Assembly: GCA_045601405.1 (NCBI GenBank)
Contig: JAZRZO010000005.1
Span: 7,890 to 71,889, forward strand
Direction of reading: 5' to 3'
Source of the DNA: RGIG5612 sp045601405
GTDB lineage: Bacteria; Bacillota; Clostridia; Lachnospirales; Lachnospiraceae
DNA length: 64,000 nucleotides
The notes under the pieces were generated by a model, which was not told the origin of the DNA, made no database searches, and saw only the letters and a program-made list of their open reading frames with translations. This document shows positions 26,341 through 34,176 of the stretch, in pieces; position 1 is the first letter of the stretch, and the number at the start of each line of letters is the position of its first letter. The position numbers were made by a program, and so were the translations under genes.

Positions 26341-27342
26341 ATGCTTACTGTTCTTGAAAACTTAAGAGAAACAATGAAGGCAGACGGACATCCCGACAGG
26401 TTTGTAAACCAGTGGGAGTTTATCGAGATCATTCTGCCTTCTAACTATTTTATGGGTGATTATCCGTTCGAGCCGGGCGGAGAGGGATATGACCAGTTTG
26501 GCGTTCTCTGGAGATTCCCGGAGGGCCAGATGGGCGCGTTCCCTGTTCATGACGCAGAGCACAAGCTTATGAGCGATGTTACAGAGTGGAGAGAAAAGCT
26601 TACCCATATGCCGGTTGCGCCTCCGGATGAGGCACAGGATTACTGGGGAATGCTTAACGGCTGGGCTGCAAAGGTTGATCCCGAAAACTGTCTGGCAGCA
26701 GCTTTCCATCCCCAGGGTCTTTTCGAGCGTCTTCACGCTATGATGGGCATGGAAGACACCATGATCGCTATGTATGAGGAGCCGGAAGAGATGCATGATC
26801 TTATCGAGTTCCTTACACAGTGCGAGCTTGATTACGCAAAGACTATCATGGACAAGGTACACGGAGTGAAGGCTCTTCTTCACCACGATGACTGGGGAAG
26901 CGCAAAGAACTCATTCCTTTCACCGGAAATGTTCGATGAGTTCCTTACACCTTATTATAAGAGAATATACGGATACTGGAAAGAAAGAGGTGTTGAGCTT
27001 ATCGTTCACCACAGCGATTCCTACTCAAGAAACCTCATTCCTTCAATGATAGAAATGGGTATCGATATCTGGCAGGGCGTATTCCCGCAGAATGATATTC
27101 CGGAGCTTCAGAAGGAATATGCGGGACAGATCACCTTCATGGGCGAGATCGAATCACGTATGATCGACCTTCCGGATTCAACACCGGAGCAGATCAAGGC
27201 AGAAGTAGACCGCGCCTGCAGAAAGTGCAAAGGAAATAACTTTATCCCGTGTCTTACATCAGGTCTTCCTATCAGCTCGTTCCCGGGAATCTATGACGCA
27301 GTCAGCGCAGAGATAGACGTGATGAGCAAAGAATTATTCTGA
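26341..27342 (+). CDS. Uroporphyrinogen decarboxylase family protein, probable methyltransferase
   Basis: A 333-residue URO-D superfamily protein. It lacks the features of true HemE and is closer to corrinoid-dependent methyltransferases (MtaA/CmuA group): HHSDSYSRNLIPSMIEMGIDIWQGVFPQND and FMGEIESRM are typical. These enzymes move methyl groups from methylated amines, methoxy-aromatics or glycols to a corrinoid protein or coenzyme. No corrinoid protein gene is next to it. The frame is open from 26326, but GGAGG at 26328-26332 points to ATG 26341. Divergent from a PucR regulator. Confidence 0.85.
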   Translation: MLTVLENLRETMKADGHPDRFVNQWEFIEIILPSNYFMGDYPFEPGGEGYDQFGVLWRFPEGQMGAFPVHDAEHKLMSDVTEWREKLTHMPVAPPDEAQDYWGMLNGWAAKVDPENCLAAAFHPQGLFERLHAMMGMEDTMIAMYEEPEEMHDLIEFLTQCELDYAKTIMDKVHGVKALLHHDDWGSAKNSFLSPEMFDEFLTPYYKRIYGYWKERGVELIVHHSDSYSRNLIPSMIEMGIDIWQGVFPQNDIPELQKEYAGQITFMGEIESRMIDLPDSTPEQIKAEVDRACRKCKGNNFIPCLTSGLPISSFPGIYDAVSAEIDVMSKELF

Positions 27343-27360
27343 TAATAAATATTAAATGTT

Positions 27361-27400
27361 ACAACAACTGCCGCATCTTTACAGGTGCGGCAGTTGTTGT
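27361..27400 (+). terminator. Terminator after the URO-D-family gene
   Basis: A 15-bp perfect stem (27361-27375 with 27386-27400) encloses a 10-base loop. There is no long T tract, but the stem is very strong. Confidence 0.7.
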
Positions 27401-27528
27401 ATAAAGATTCACAGTATACACAGGCATACAGTTGTTTTTTAGGTGCAATTATGATAGAATTCAGCGATTATTAATTACTGACAATGTTCGGATCAGGACA
27501 AAATATTATTACAACGGAGGAAATGAAA

Positions 27529-27753
27529 ATGGTTTTTGAAACAATCAGAGATATGATAGCAGAGAGGAATGACAAGAATCCGTCTGAGATCACAATGAAG
27601 ACAAAATTCAAGGATCTCGGAATCGATTCACTTGATACAGTTGAGATGCTTATGGATCTTGGAGATCAGCTTGGAACAGAGATCGAGCTTGAGAATCCTG
27701 TTGAGACTATAGGCGAGCTTGTAGAATTCATCGAAGGAAAATTAGGCAAATAA
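27529..27753 (+). CDS. acpP: Acyl carrier protein
   Basis: A 74-residue acidic protein with the phosphopantetheine site DSL at residues 33-35 (S34) in FKDLGIDSLDTVEMLMDL, as in acyl carrier proteins. It carries growing acyl chains. The frame is open from 27484, but GGAGG at 27516-27520 with 8-base spacing selects the ATG at 27529. It stands alone without fatty acid synthesis genes nearby, so it may be an accessory carrier rather than the main AcpP. Confidence 0.9.
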   Translation: MVFETIRDMIAERNDKNPSEITMKTKFKDLGIDSLDTVEMLMDLGDQLGTEIELENPVETIGELVEFIEGKLGK

Positions 27754-27986
27754 CCGGAAAAACTCTTACAGGGCTCATAAAGAGAATGAATGAAGAGGTC
27801 AATACCTTCAGGATGTCGGAATTTGAGGACTTGAAGACAATTCAGGAAGGAATAAGCTGATGTTAAGATGAACATTATTAAATAACCGGTGAGAAGCTTG
27901 GCCGTAATCTGGTTGAAGCGGCGGCGGAGAACACAAAGGAAAATGAGACTCAGGAATTCCCTGTAGCGGAAAATAACAAATAAATA
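27754..27986 (+). pseudogene. Possible broken small gene after the acyl carrier protein
   Basis: Two short peptides in different frames follow the ACP gene: one ends NTFRMSEFEDLKTIQEGIS then a stop, the other runs ITGEKLGRNLVEAAAENTK and ends FPVAENNK then a stop. Their composition looks like protein coding, and together they could be a decayed helical protein of about 70 residues. No homologue is recognised. Otherwise the 270-base gap holds nothing clear. Confidence 0.3.
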
Positions 27987-28027
27987 GTTGATCTCCGGAG
28001 GTGCGTTTAACTGCTCCTCCGGTATAT

Positions 28028-28117
28028 GGAGACGTAGCGAAGTGGTCATAACGCGGTGCACTCGAAATGCATTTGTCGGTTTATCCCGGCACCAGGGTTC
28101 GAATCCCTGCGTCTCCG
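28028..28117 (+). tRNA. tRNA-Ser (CGA)
   Basis: A 90-nt class II cloverleaf with a long variable arm. GGAGACG pairs with CGTCTCC at 28110-28116 with discriminator G. The anticodon loop holds CGA between GTGCA and TGCAT arms, and GGTTCGAATCC forms the T loop. Confidence 0.95.
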
Positions 28118-28121
28118 CTTG

Positions 28122-28153
28122 GGAGACAGAGACAGGATCGCTGTCTCCTTTTT
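28122..28153 (+). terminator. Terminator after tRNA-Ser(CGA)
   Basis: GGAGACAG at 28122-28129 pairs with CTGTCTCC at 28141-28148, followed by five T. Confidence 0.8.
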
Positions 28154-28157
28154 ACTA

Positions 28158-28237
28158 TCCCGCCTTGCTGCATATATACCTCCGGACGACGCTCGCCGGG
28201 TTAGTCGCCCGTCGATATATATGCAGCCTCGGCGGGA
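28158..28237 (+). repeat. Palindromic intergenic repeat, copy 2
   Basis: An 80-base hairpin-forming unit: outer arms TCCCGCC/GGCGGGA, inner arms GCATATATA/TATATATGC and GGACGAC/GTCGCC, with a GCCGGGTTA core. It differs from copy 3, 23 bases downstream, at about three positions. Confidence 0.85.
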
Positions 28238-28260
28238 GTTTGGAAGGTTTATCTTACTAT

Positions 28261-28340
28261 CCCCGCCTCGCAGCATATATACCTCCGGACGACGCTCGCC
28301 GGGTTAGTCGCCCGTCGATATATATGCAGCCTCGGCGGGA
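28261..28340 (+). repeat. Palindromic intergenic repeat, copy 3
   Basis: An 80-base unit nearly identical to copy 2 and in the same orientation. The pair forms a tandem array between tRNA-Ser(CGA) and the ACT-domain gene, followed by a piece of the CCTTCCCCCTCCGG repeat family at 28346-28360. Confidence 0.85.
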
Positions 28341-28468
28341 ACACAGCCTTCCCCCTCCGGAAAAAGAAGTATAGAAATGACGCTGGTTATGCTGTAATAT
28401 ATATATAAGCATATTATCAACACATACAGACAGGGCGTAATTTCCTGTCGATAAAAGGAGTAACACTG

Positions 28469-28741
28469 ATGAAAACGATCATTACTGTTTTGGGAAAAGA
28501 CAGAGTTGGGATAATTGCGGGAGTCTGCAATTTTCTGGCGGACCACGAGATCAATGTTCTTGATCTTGACCAGACTATCGTCGATGGTTTTTTTAATATG
28601 ATGATGGTGGTGGATATGAGTTTGGCGAAGGAACCGTTTGCGGACATCGCCGCCAGCCTCGCGAAAATGGGCGAGGAAGAGCTGGGCGTGCAGATAAAAA
28701 TGCAGCAGGAAGACATCTTCGAGGCTATGCACAGGATTTAA
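28469..28741 (+). CDS. ACT domain protein (UPF0237)
   Basis: A 90-residue single ACT domain: MKTIITVLGKDRVGIIAGVCNFLADHEINVLDLDQTI is the conserved first half with the glycine loop that binds amino acids or small ligands. AAAGGAG lies upstream. It stands 11 bases before a PFL-family (UPF0210) gene, and the two are paired in many Firmicutes, so it is probably its regulatory partner. The ligand is unknown. Confidence 0.9.
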   Translation: MKTIITVLGKDRVGIIAGVCNFLADHEINVLDLDQTIVDGFFNMMMVVDMSLAKEPFADIAASLAKMGEEELGVQIKMQQEDIFEAMHRI

Positions 28742-28752
28742 AGGAAAAAAGC

Positions 28753-30117
28753 ATGATCAATTTCTACGAAGTCAGAGAAACGAATTCAATGATAGAGCAG
28801 CATAATCTGGATGTCCGGACGATCACTCTGGGCATTTCTCTGCTGGACTGCGCCGACGGCAGCATAGAAGGCTTTAATGCAAAGGTATATGACAAGATAA
28901 CCACCAAAGCAAAAGACCTTGTTGCTTGCGGCGAGAGGATAGAAAAGGAATTCGGCATACCGATAGTGAACAAAAGGATATCCGTTACGCCTGTCGCCAT
29001 AGCGGCAGGGAGCGCGGCTAAAAGTCCGGAGGATATGGTATCGGTCGCAAGAACATTGGATAAAGCCGCAAAAGAAACAGGCGTAAACTTTCTGGGCGGG
29101 TACTCCGCGATAGTTTCAAAGGGCGCGACCGCGGCGGATGAGCTTCTGATGGAATCCATACCGCAGGCACTTAGCGAAACAGATCAGGTGTGTTCTTCGG
29201 TAAACGTGGGCTCGACCAGAACGGGTATAAACATGGATGCTGTCCGCACCATGGGAGAGGTGATACTTAAGACCGCGCAGGCTACAGCGGACAAAGACTC
29301 CTTCGGCTGCGTAAAGCTGGTGATATTCTGCAATGCGCCTGATGACAACCCGTTCATGGCAGGGGCTTTTCATGGAGTAAGCGAGGCAGACGCGGTGATC
29401 AACGTGGGAGTCTCCGGACCGGGAGTTGTGAAGTCCGCGATAGAACAGGTGAAAGACGCGGATTTTGAGCTTCTTTGCGAAACAGTAAAGAAAACAGCAT
29501 TTAAGATAACCAGAGTAGGACAGCTTGTGGCGCAGAAGGCATCAAAGCTGCTGGACATCCCGTTCGGGATAGTAGACCTTTCGCTTGCCCCCACACCGGC
29601 AGTAGGAGACAGCGTTGCGGACATACTCTGCGGCATGGGTCTTGAAATGGCGGGCGCGCCGGGAACGACCGCAGCTCTGGCCCTGCTCAACGACCAGGTG
29701 AAGAAGGGCGGCGTAATGGCATCGTCTTATGTAGGCGGTCTTAGCGGAGCATTTATCCCGGTAAGCGAGGACGCAGGTATGATCGATGCCGTACAGAGAG
29801 GGGCGCTAACACTGGAAAAACTGGAGGCGATGACATGTGTATGCTCGGTGGGACTGGACATGATAGCCATTCCGGGAGATGTGAAAGCCGCCACAATATC
29901 CGGCATCATTGCGGATGAGGCAGCCATAGGCATGATAAATCAAAAGACAACGGCGGTAAGGATAATCCCCGTTGCAGGAAAAAAAGAGGGGGACTTTGTG
30001 GAGTTTGGCGGTCTTTTAGGCAGCGCGCCTGTTATGCCGGTCAACCGTTTTGACTGCAGCGCTTTTATAAACCGCAAGGGCAGGATACCGGCGCCGATCC
30101 ACAGCTTTAAAAATTAA
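28753..30117 (+). CDS. PFL family protein (UPF0210/DUF711)
   Basis: A 454-residue protein of UPF0210. Characteristic segments are TLGISLLDCADGS, NKRISVTPVAIAAG and FGIVDLSLAPTPAVGDSVA. The family has a pyruvate-formate-lyase-like fold, but there is no glycyl-radical loop typical of active PFL enzymes here, and its reaction is not established. It is co-transcribed with the ACT-domain gene and possibly with the patatin gene 3 bases further on. Confidence 0.9.
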   Translation: MINFYEVRETNSMIEQHNLDVRTITLGISLLDCADGSIEGFNAKVYDKITTKAKDLVACGERIEKEFGIPIVNKRISVTPVAIAAGSAAKSPEDMVSVARTLDKAAKETGVNFLGGYSAIVSKGATAADELLMESIPQALSETDQVCSSVNVGSTRTGINMDAVRTMGEVILKTAQATADKDSFGCVKLVIFCNAPDDNPFMAGAFHGVSEADAVINVGVSGPGVVKSAIEQVKDADFELLCETVKKTAFKITRVGQLVAQKASKLLDIPFGIVDLSLAPTPAVGDSVADILCGMGLEMAGAPGTTAALALLNDQVKKGGVMASSYVGGLSGAFIPVSEDAGMIDAVQRGALTLEKLEAMTCVCSVGLDMIAIPGDVKAATISGIIADEAAIGMINQKTTAVRIIPVAGKKEGDFVEFGGLLGSAPVMPVNRFDCSAFINRKGRIPAPIHSFKN

Positions 30118-30120
30118 AAA

Positions 30121-30963
30121 ATGAAGATAGGAATAGTAGATGTGGGCGGAGGCCTGCGTGATATATACGGCTGGGGAGTTTTTGTTCATTGTCTTGACAA
30201 CGATATTCATTTTGATGTCTGTGTAGGCGTTTCCGCCGGCAGCGCGAACGCCTCGTCATATATGGCCGGTCAGAAGAAGAGGAATCTCCCGTTCTATCTT
30301 GATTATCCGATGCGAAAAGAATATATGAGCGTCAGCAATTTCTTTAAGAAAAGGTCGTTTCTGGATCTGGATTATGTCTATAAAGTGCTCAGTAATTCAG
30401 ACGGTGAAAATCCGATGGACTATCCTGCGCTGATGGCAAACCCGGGAAAACTTATAGTGGTGGCTACCTGCGCCGAAACAGCAGAACCTGTTTATTTTAC
30501 AAAGGAGGATCTGGCGCAGGATAGGTATGACGCGTTCAAGTCATCGTCCGCGATCCCGTTCGTGTGCAAACCGTATGCGACTAACGGAATTGCCTGCTAT
30601 GACGGGGCGCTGAGCGACACCGTTCCCGTGGACAAAGCCTTTGAAGAAGGCTGCGACAAAGTGGTGCTGATACTTTCCAAACCGAGGGATACGGAGCGGA
30701 CACCGGGCAAGGACCCGCTGTTTGCCTCGCTGATAAAGCGCAGATATCCCAAGGCAGCCGAGGCGCTGAGGAATCGTTATCTAATCTATAACAAAGGCGT
30801 TGCAAAGGCAAAGGAATACGAAAAGGAAGGGAAAGTCCTGATCCTTGCGCCGGACAGCATAGAAGGCATGTCAACGCTGAAGCGCGATGTAAAGGCGATG
30901 AAGAAGCTGTACGAAAAAGGCTATAATGACGCTCAGATGATACATAATTTCATAGAAGAGTGA
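30121..30963 (+). CDS. Patatin-like phospholipase family protein
   Basis: A 280-residue patatin-fold hydrolase. The oxyanion GGGLRDIYGWGV is at residues 9-20, the nucleophile elbow GVSAGS has S39, and DGALSDTVPV near residue 160 carries the catalytic aspartate. Such proteins cleave acyl esters of lipids. There is no signal peptide. It starts 3 bases after the PFL-family gene. It resembles the YjjU/RssA-type bacterial patatins in size. Confidence 0.9.
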   Translation: MKIGIVDVGGGLRDIYGWGVFVHCLDNDIHFDVCVGVSAGSANASSYMAGQKKRNLPFYLDYPMRKEYMSVSNFFKKRSFLDLDYVYKVLSNSDGENPMDYPALMANPGKLIVVATCAETAEPVYFTKEDLAQDRYDAFKSSSAIPFVCKPYATNGIACYDGALSDTVPVDKAFEEGCDKVVLILSKPRDTERTPGKDPLFASLIKRRYPKAAEALRNRYLIYNKGVAKAKEYEKEGKVLILAPDSIEGMSTLKRDVKAMKKLYEKGYNDAQMIHNFIEE

Positions 30964-31000
30964 GATATATAACAACAGTCCCCGGTAATTTTCATCTTAA

Positions 31001-31273
31001 TTAATGTAAATATTTGATCATATTTTGCAGGAACGCAAGCTTTTCGGTGGAAAGCCCGTCGATATCCAAAGTCACCTTATCATCCAGACCGAGAAGATAA
31101 TCTGTGGAAACTCCAAAAAGCTTCGAAATCTTTACGAGCATTTCTATTGAAGGCATAATATTCCCGTTTTCCCAGTTGGACACGCTTTGTTTGGACACGC
31201 CTAACTTGTCCGCGAGCTGAACCTGCGAGATATTATGAGCATTTCTTAGTTGTCTTATCCTTTCTCCCAACAT
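31001..31273 (-). CDS. XRE-family DNA-binding regulator
   Basis: A 90-residue regulator. Residues 5-60 form an XRE/Cro helix-turn-helix: RIRQLRNAHNISQVQLADKLGVSKQSVSNWENG, with SKQSVSNW as recognition helix. The C-terminal 25 residues may dimerise. The ATG at 31273 has AGGGAG 13 bases upstream; a TTG at 31300 is in frame but less likely. It is divergent from the secretion-kinase locus. Its upstream region and that locus's promoter carry near-identical 15-bp operator-like sites, so it probably represses both. Confidence 0.88.
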   Translation of the reverse strand: MLGERIRQLRNAHNISQVQLADKLGVSKQSVSNWENGNIMPSIEMLVKISKLFGVSTDYLLGLDDKVTLDIDGLSTEKLAFLQNMIKYLH

Positions 31274-31310
31274 AATAAGAGACAATCTCCCTTTAAACAA
31301 TGAAAAAGAT

Positions 31311-31325
31311 TACAATACTAATGTA
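31311..31325 (+). promoter_or_regulatory. Operator-like site 1
   Basis: TACAATACTAATGTA, with TACA and TGTA as inverted ends. It lies 38 bases upstream of the XRE gene start, where its promoter should be. Confidence 0.6.
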
Positions 31326-31349
31326 AACGAGATACTAAAAAAAGAAAAA

Positions 31350-31364
31350 TACATAAGTATTGTA
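31350..31364 (-). promoter_or_regulatory. Operator-like site 2
   Basis: On the minus strand it reads TACAATACTTATGTA, matching site 1 at 14 of 15 positions. Inverted relative to site 1, with 24 bases between them. Confidence 0.6.
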
Positions 31365-31446
31365 ATAATACAAGAATGGAGGGATGAGAAGTCAAATCAC
31401 AGAGAAAAAAGCTTCTAATATAGCAATACATAGGTATACAAATATA

Positions 31447-31475
31447 TTGACACAAATAAAATACTAAAGTATTAT
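31447..31475 (+). promoter_or_regulatory. Sigma-A type promoter of the secretion-kinase locus
   Basis: TTGACA at 31447-31452 and TATTAT at 31470-31475 with 17-base spacing. Transcription would begin near 31483, about 160 bases before the protease gene, leaving room for a leader. Confidence 0.7.
31457..31471 (+). promoter_or_regulatory. Operator-like site 3 on the locus promoter
   Basis: TAAAATACTAAAGTA matches site 1 at 13 of 15 positions. It fills the promoter spacer and overlaps the first bases of the -10 hexamer of the rightward promoter, an ideal place for repression. Confidence 0.5.
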
Positions 31476-31530
31476 TATTTAGGACTATTCTTAGAGAAGA
31501 TGTGTTTTTGTCTCGAAGGAGATTTTTTTT

Positions 31531-31608
31531 ATGCAAGCGGTTTTAAGGAAACCTGAAAATTTCCAAAATACCGGCCTTGTTTTAAGGGGTATAGTTACTG
31601 CAGATTGA
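31531..31608 (+). CDS. Possible 25-residue leader peptide
   Basis: An ATG at 31531 with AAGGAG 9 bases upstream opens 25 codons, from MQAVLRKPENFQ to RGIVTAD. It lies in the transcribed leader and ends 36 bases before the protease gene. There is no known homologue. It could be a short regulatory ORF or chance. Confidence 0.3.
   Translation: MQAVLRKPENFQNTGLVLRGIVTAD
31554..31571 (+). repeat. 18-bp motif shared with the WXG100 upstream region
   Basis: TGAAAATTTCCAAAATAC is identical to 55446-55463. Both copies end 73 and 87 bases before the start codons of the protease and WXG100 genes. GAAAATTTCC is nearly palindromic. Confidence 0.6.
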
Positions 31609-31644
31609 GAAAAAACTATATAGTAAATAACGGGAGGAAAAACA

Positions 31645-33309
31645 ATGAGTATTCAAAAGACCAGGCATCGCATTCCGGCTGTGATAGCGGCCATCTTCTT
31701 TACTGTAATGCTGATGCTCACAATGTTCCCCACAAGCAGTTTCGCGGAGGAGAACGCAGCAGTTACTGCATCAAGTAAAGGTGTGCTGCAGGTAAACATG
31801 GTTTATCATGGTGATAATAACCAGGATTTTCTGGTTCAGTATGGGTCGGGATTTTTGATCAATTCCGATACCGTGTTAACCTGTGATCATGTTCTCAGTT
31901 TAAATACCTTATACGATGAGGCTGGCTATTATGCGCGGATGGTAGGAAAGTCGACACAGGAATTTATAGATCGCCTGAGCTATACGATAACAGTTGATCG
32001 CGATGTGACGATCGATGTAAGCAACGTTATCAACCAGAGCCAGGAGATGGACTTTGCTATTCTCAAGCTTGCACAAAGTCTTCAGGGAACGGAAGCGCTG
32101 AGAATAAATAAAAGCGGAGACGTTAAGCAGACGGAAAAGGTTTATGCCATCGGATTTCCCGGTGCATCAGCAAATATGCAGGCAGTAAATAAATTCAACA
32201 GCGAGGATGTAACTATAACAGAAGGTATCGTTAACAAGGCTGCATCAGGCCCTAATCCGTACACAGAAGAGTACTATGGCTACTCCGCATACTATGACTA
32301 TATACAGACAAGTGTTGTAATGAAGCCGGGGAATTCCGGCGGACCTATGGTTGATGATGGCGGAAATGTCATCGGCATATGTCAGGCTACCTATAATGAT
32401 TACTACAATGCTATCGCAATAGACCAGGTTACAGAAGTACTGGATAAGCTTGGTGTTGAATATACTAAAGGAGGCGTGGTTAACATTGATCCTAATACGG
32501 AGCCTGAACCGGATAAAAAGGCGGACAAGACCGCTTTGAAAGCAGCAATAAAATCAGCAGAAAAAATCGAAGAAAAAGGACATACGGCAGAAAGCTTTGC
32601 AGCATTGGAAACCGCGCTTGATAACGCAAAGGCGGTTGATAAGAAAGATGACGCTACGCAGGATGAAATAGATAAGGCAACCAGGAGTCTTAAGGATGCG
32701 GAAAGAGACCTTGTAGAGAAGAAGGGGCTTGATCTCAAATGGATCATAATCATCGCTGCAGGTGTGGTTGTTATTGCAGCCGTAATAATTATCATAGCAA
32801 TATTGGCTTCAAAGAAAAAGAAACAGAATAAAGCAGCGGTTAAACCTCAAGATTCAGGCGCAGGGACTATCGCCACTACACCGCCGGTATCTCCGATAGC
32901 TCCGCAGCAGCAGGGTGGATTTGTACCACCAGCCCCGGCTCCGGTAAGTGATGCTGGAGAGACGACGGTTCTTTCTTCAGACGCTGGAGAGACGACAGTG
33001 CTTTCGCATAATATTGAAGGCGGAGTTCTTATAAGCGCAAAGACAGGAGAAAAGATACATATAAACACGGCAGACTTTACGATAGGCCGCGAGAGGTCAA
33101 AGGTGAACTATCACATCGCAGGTAACACATCAGTAGGTCGTGTACATGCAAAGATAGTTAACAGGAATGGGGCAGCATATCTTGTTGATATGAAGGCCAC
33201 CAATGGGACATTTGTAAATGGCGTGAAGTGTACACCGATGGAGGAAGTACAGCTTAAGAGCGGTGACAAGATCACATTCTCCAACGAGGAATATACCTAT
33301 CAGGCATAG
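31645..33309 (+). CDS. Membrane-anchored trypsin-like serine protease with FHA domain
   Basis: A 554-residue protein with parts in the following order: signal peptide or N-terminal helix (about 12-34), HtrA/trypsin-like domain with triad H82 (TCDHV), D136 (MDFAIL) and S231 (GNSGGP), a FIVAR-like three-helix segment (about 296-358), a membrane helix (366-388), a Pro-rich linker with two ETTVL motifs (439-443, 449-453), and a C-terminal cytoplasmic FHA domain (about 476-545; GRERS, SVGRVHAKI, NGT). So the protease is outside and the phosphothreonine reader inside. No PDZ domain. First gene of the locus, and has a GGGAGG site. It may process secreted substrates, as mycosins do in mycobacterial type VII systems (inference). 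Confidence 0.88.
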   Translation: MSIQKTRHRIPAVIAAIFFTVMLMLTMFPTSSFAEENAAVTASSKGVLQVNMVYHGDNNQDFLVQYGSGFLINSDTVLTCDHVLSLNTLYDEAGYYARMVGKSTQEFIDRLSYTITVDRDVTIDVSNVINQSQEMDFAILKLAQSLQGTEALRINKSGDVKQTEKVYAIGFPGASANMQAVNKFNSEDVTITEGIVNKAASGPNPYTEEYYGYSAYYDYIQTSVVMKPGNSGGPMVDDGGNVIGICQATYNDYYNAIAIDQVTEVLDKLGVEYTKGGVVNIDPNTEPEPDKKADKTALKAAIKSAEKIEEKGHTAESFAALETALDNAKAVDKKDDATQDEIDKATRSLKDAERDLVEKKGLDLKWIIIIAAGVVVIAAVIIIIAILASKKKKQNKAAVKPQDSGAGTIATTPPVSPIAPQQQGGFVPPAPAPVSDAGETTVLSSDAGETTVLSHNIEGGVLISAKTGEKIHINTADFTIGRERSKVNYHIAGNTSVGRVHAKIVNRNGAAYLVDMKATNGTFVNGVKCTPMEEVQLKSGDKITFSNEEYTYQA

Positions 33310-33332
33310 ATTTTATAGTTAAAGGATAGGCT

Positions 33333-33369
33333 GCGCGGAGCCGCAGTGAAGCAGCGGCTCCGCGCCATT
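33333..33369 (+). terminator. Strong hairpin between protease and phosphatase genes
   Basis: A 12-bp perfect GC-rich stem (33333-33344 with 33354-33365), a 9-base loop, and CATTTTAAAA after it. It could act as a partial terminator or processing site that sets lower expression downstream. Confidence 0.6.
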
Positions 33370-33389
33370 TTAAAAATAAGGGAACGGGA

Positions 33390-34157
33390 ATGGATTTTAT
33401 GACAGCCTGCCACACAGACGTTGGCATAAAAAAGAAAACTAATCAGGATTCCATGCTTATAGAACAGGCAAATACGGAACAAGGCGATGTGCTGTTTGCT
33501 GCTGTCTGTGACGGAATGGGGGGTCTTCAAAAGGGAGAGCTTGCAAGTGCGGTGCTGATAAAAAGGCTTTCCTCATGGTTCAACAACGAATTTCCGAGAA
33601 TTTTCTATAACGGTTTTCGCGCGGACGATCTCCGTATAAGCTGGGATAACCTTATTACGGAAACAAATTTAAAGATTCAGGATTATAGCGTGAAAAGCGG
33701 ATTCGGAATGGGAACCACATGTGTTACATTCCTTGCTCACAACGACGAATTCTACATTATGTGTGTCGGTGACAGCAGGGTATATTTGCTGTCTGACCAG
33801 GTCTATCAGCTGACCAAGGACCAGAGCTATGTGCAGAGAGAGATAGATCTTGGAAGGATGACGCCGGCACAGGCGGCGGTAGATCCGAAGCGGAGTGTGC
33901 TTTTGCAGTGCGTAGGCGCAAGTCCCGTGGTGGAACCGGATTTCTTCGCCGGAAATCTTGAGGAAAACTGTTGCTATATGCTCTGCTCGGACGGATTTTC
34001 ACATATGGTATCTCCTCAGGAAATGTATGAGTGTTTGGGACCTATGACAGTAGTAAGCCCGGAAATAGCAAAGAACAACCTGACGTATCTTACTGAAACT
34101 GCAAAGGTCAGAGGTGAAAAAGATAACATCTCCGGACTTCTGATAAGAACCTATTAA
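33390..34157 (+). CDS. PP2C-family Ser/Thr phosphatase
   Basis: A 255-residue phosphatase. TDVGIKKKTNQDS, AVCDGMGG, GMGTTCV, VGDSRVYLL, LCSDGFS and KDNISGLLI are the standard PP2C motifs with the metal-binding aspartates. It has no membrane helix and is therefore cytoplasmic. It lies 19 bases before a kinase gene, so it probably reverses the phosphorylation made by the three kinases of this locus. Similar to PrpC/Stp of Firmicutes but encoded apart from the usual prkC-stp cluster. Confidence 0.95.
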   Translation: MDFMTACHTDVGIKKKTNQDSMLIEQANTEQGDVLFAAVCDGMGGLQKGELASAVLIKRLSSWFNNEFPRIFYNGFRADDLRISWDNLITETNLKIQDYSVKSGFGMGTTCVTFLAHNDEFYIMCVGDSRVYLLSDQVYQLTKDQSYVQREIDLGRMTPAQAAVDPKRSVLLQCVGASPVVEPDFFAGNLEENCCYMLCSDGFSHMVSPQEMYECLGPMTVVSPEIAKNNLTYLTETAKVRGEKDNISGLLIRTY

Positions 34158-34176
34158 AATCCGGAAGGTGCAGGAT

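Noticed and set aside
26341..27342. HemE of haem synthesis
   Set aside because: Lacks the typical HemE N-terminal motif, no haem genes nearby and a PucR regulator context; fits the methyltransferase branch better.
28158..28340. CRISPR array in the tandem 80-bp repeats
   Set aside because: Only two units with a 23-base spacer, long palindromes, single copies elsewhere and no cas genes; this is an intergenic repeat family.
28753..30117. Active pyruvate formate-lyase
   Set aside because: The family is UPF0210; no glycyl-radical motif or activating enzyme gene is present.
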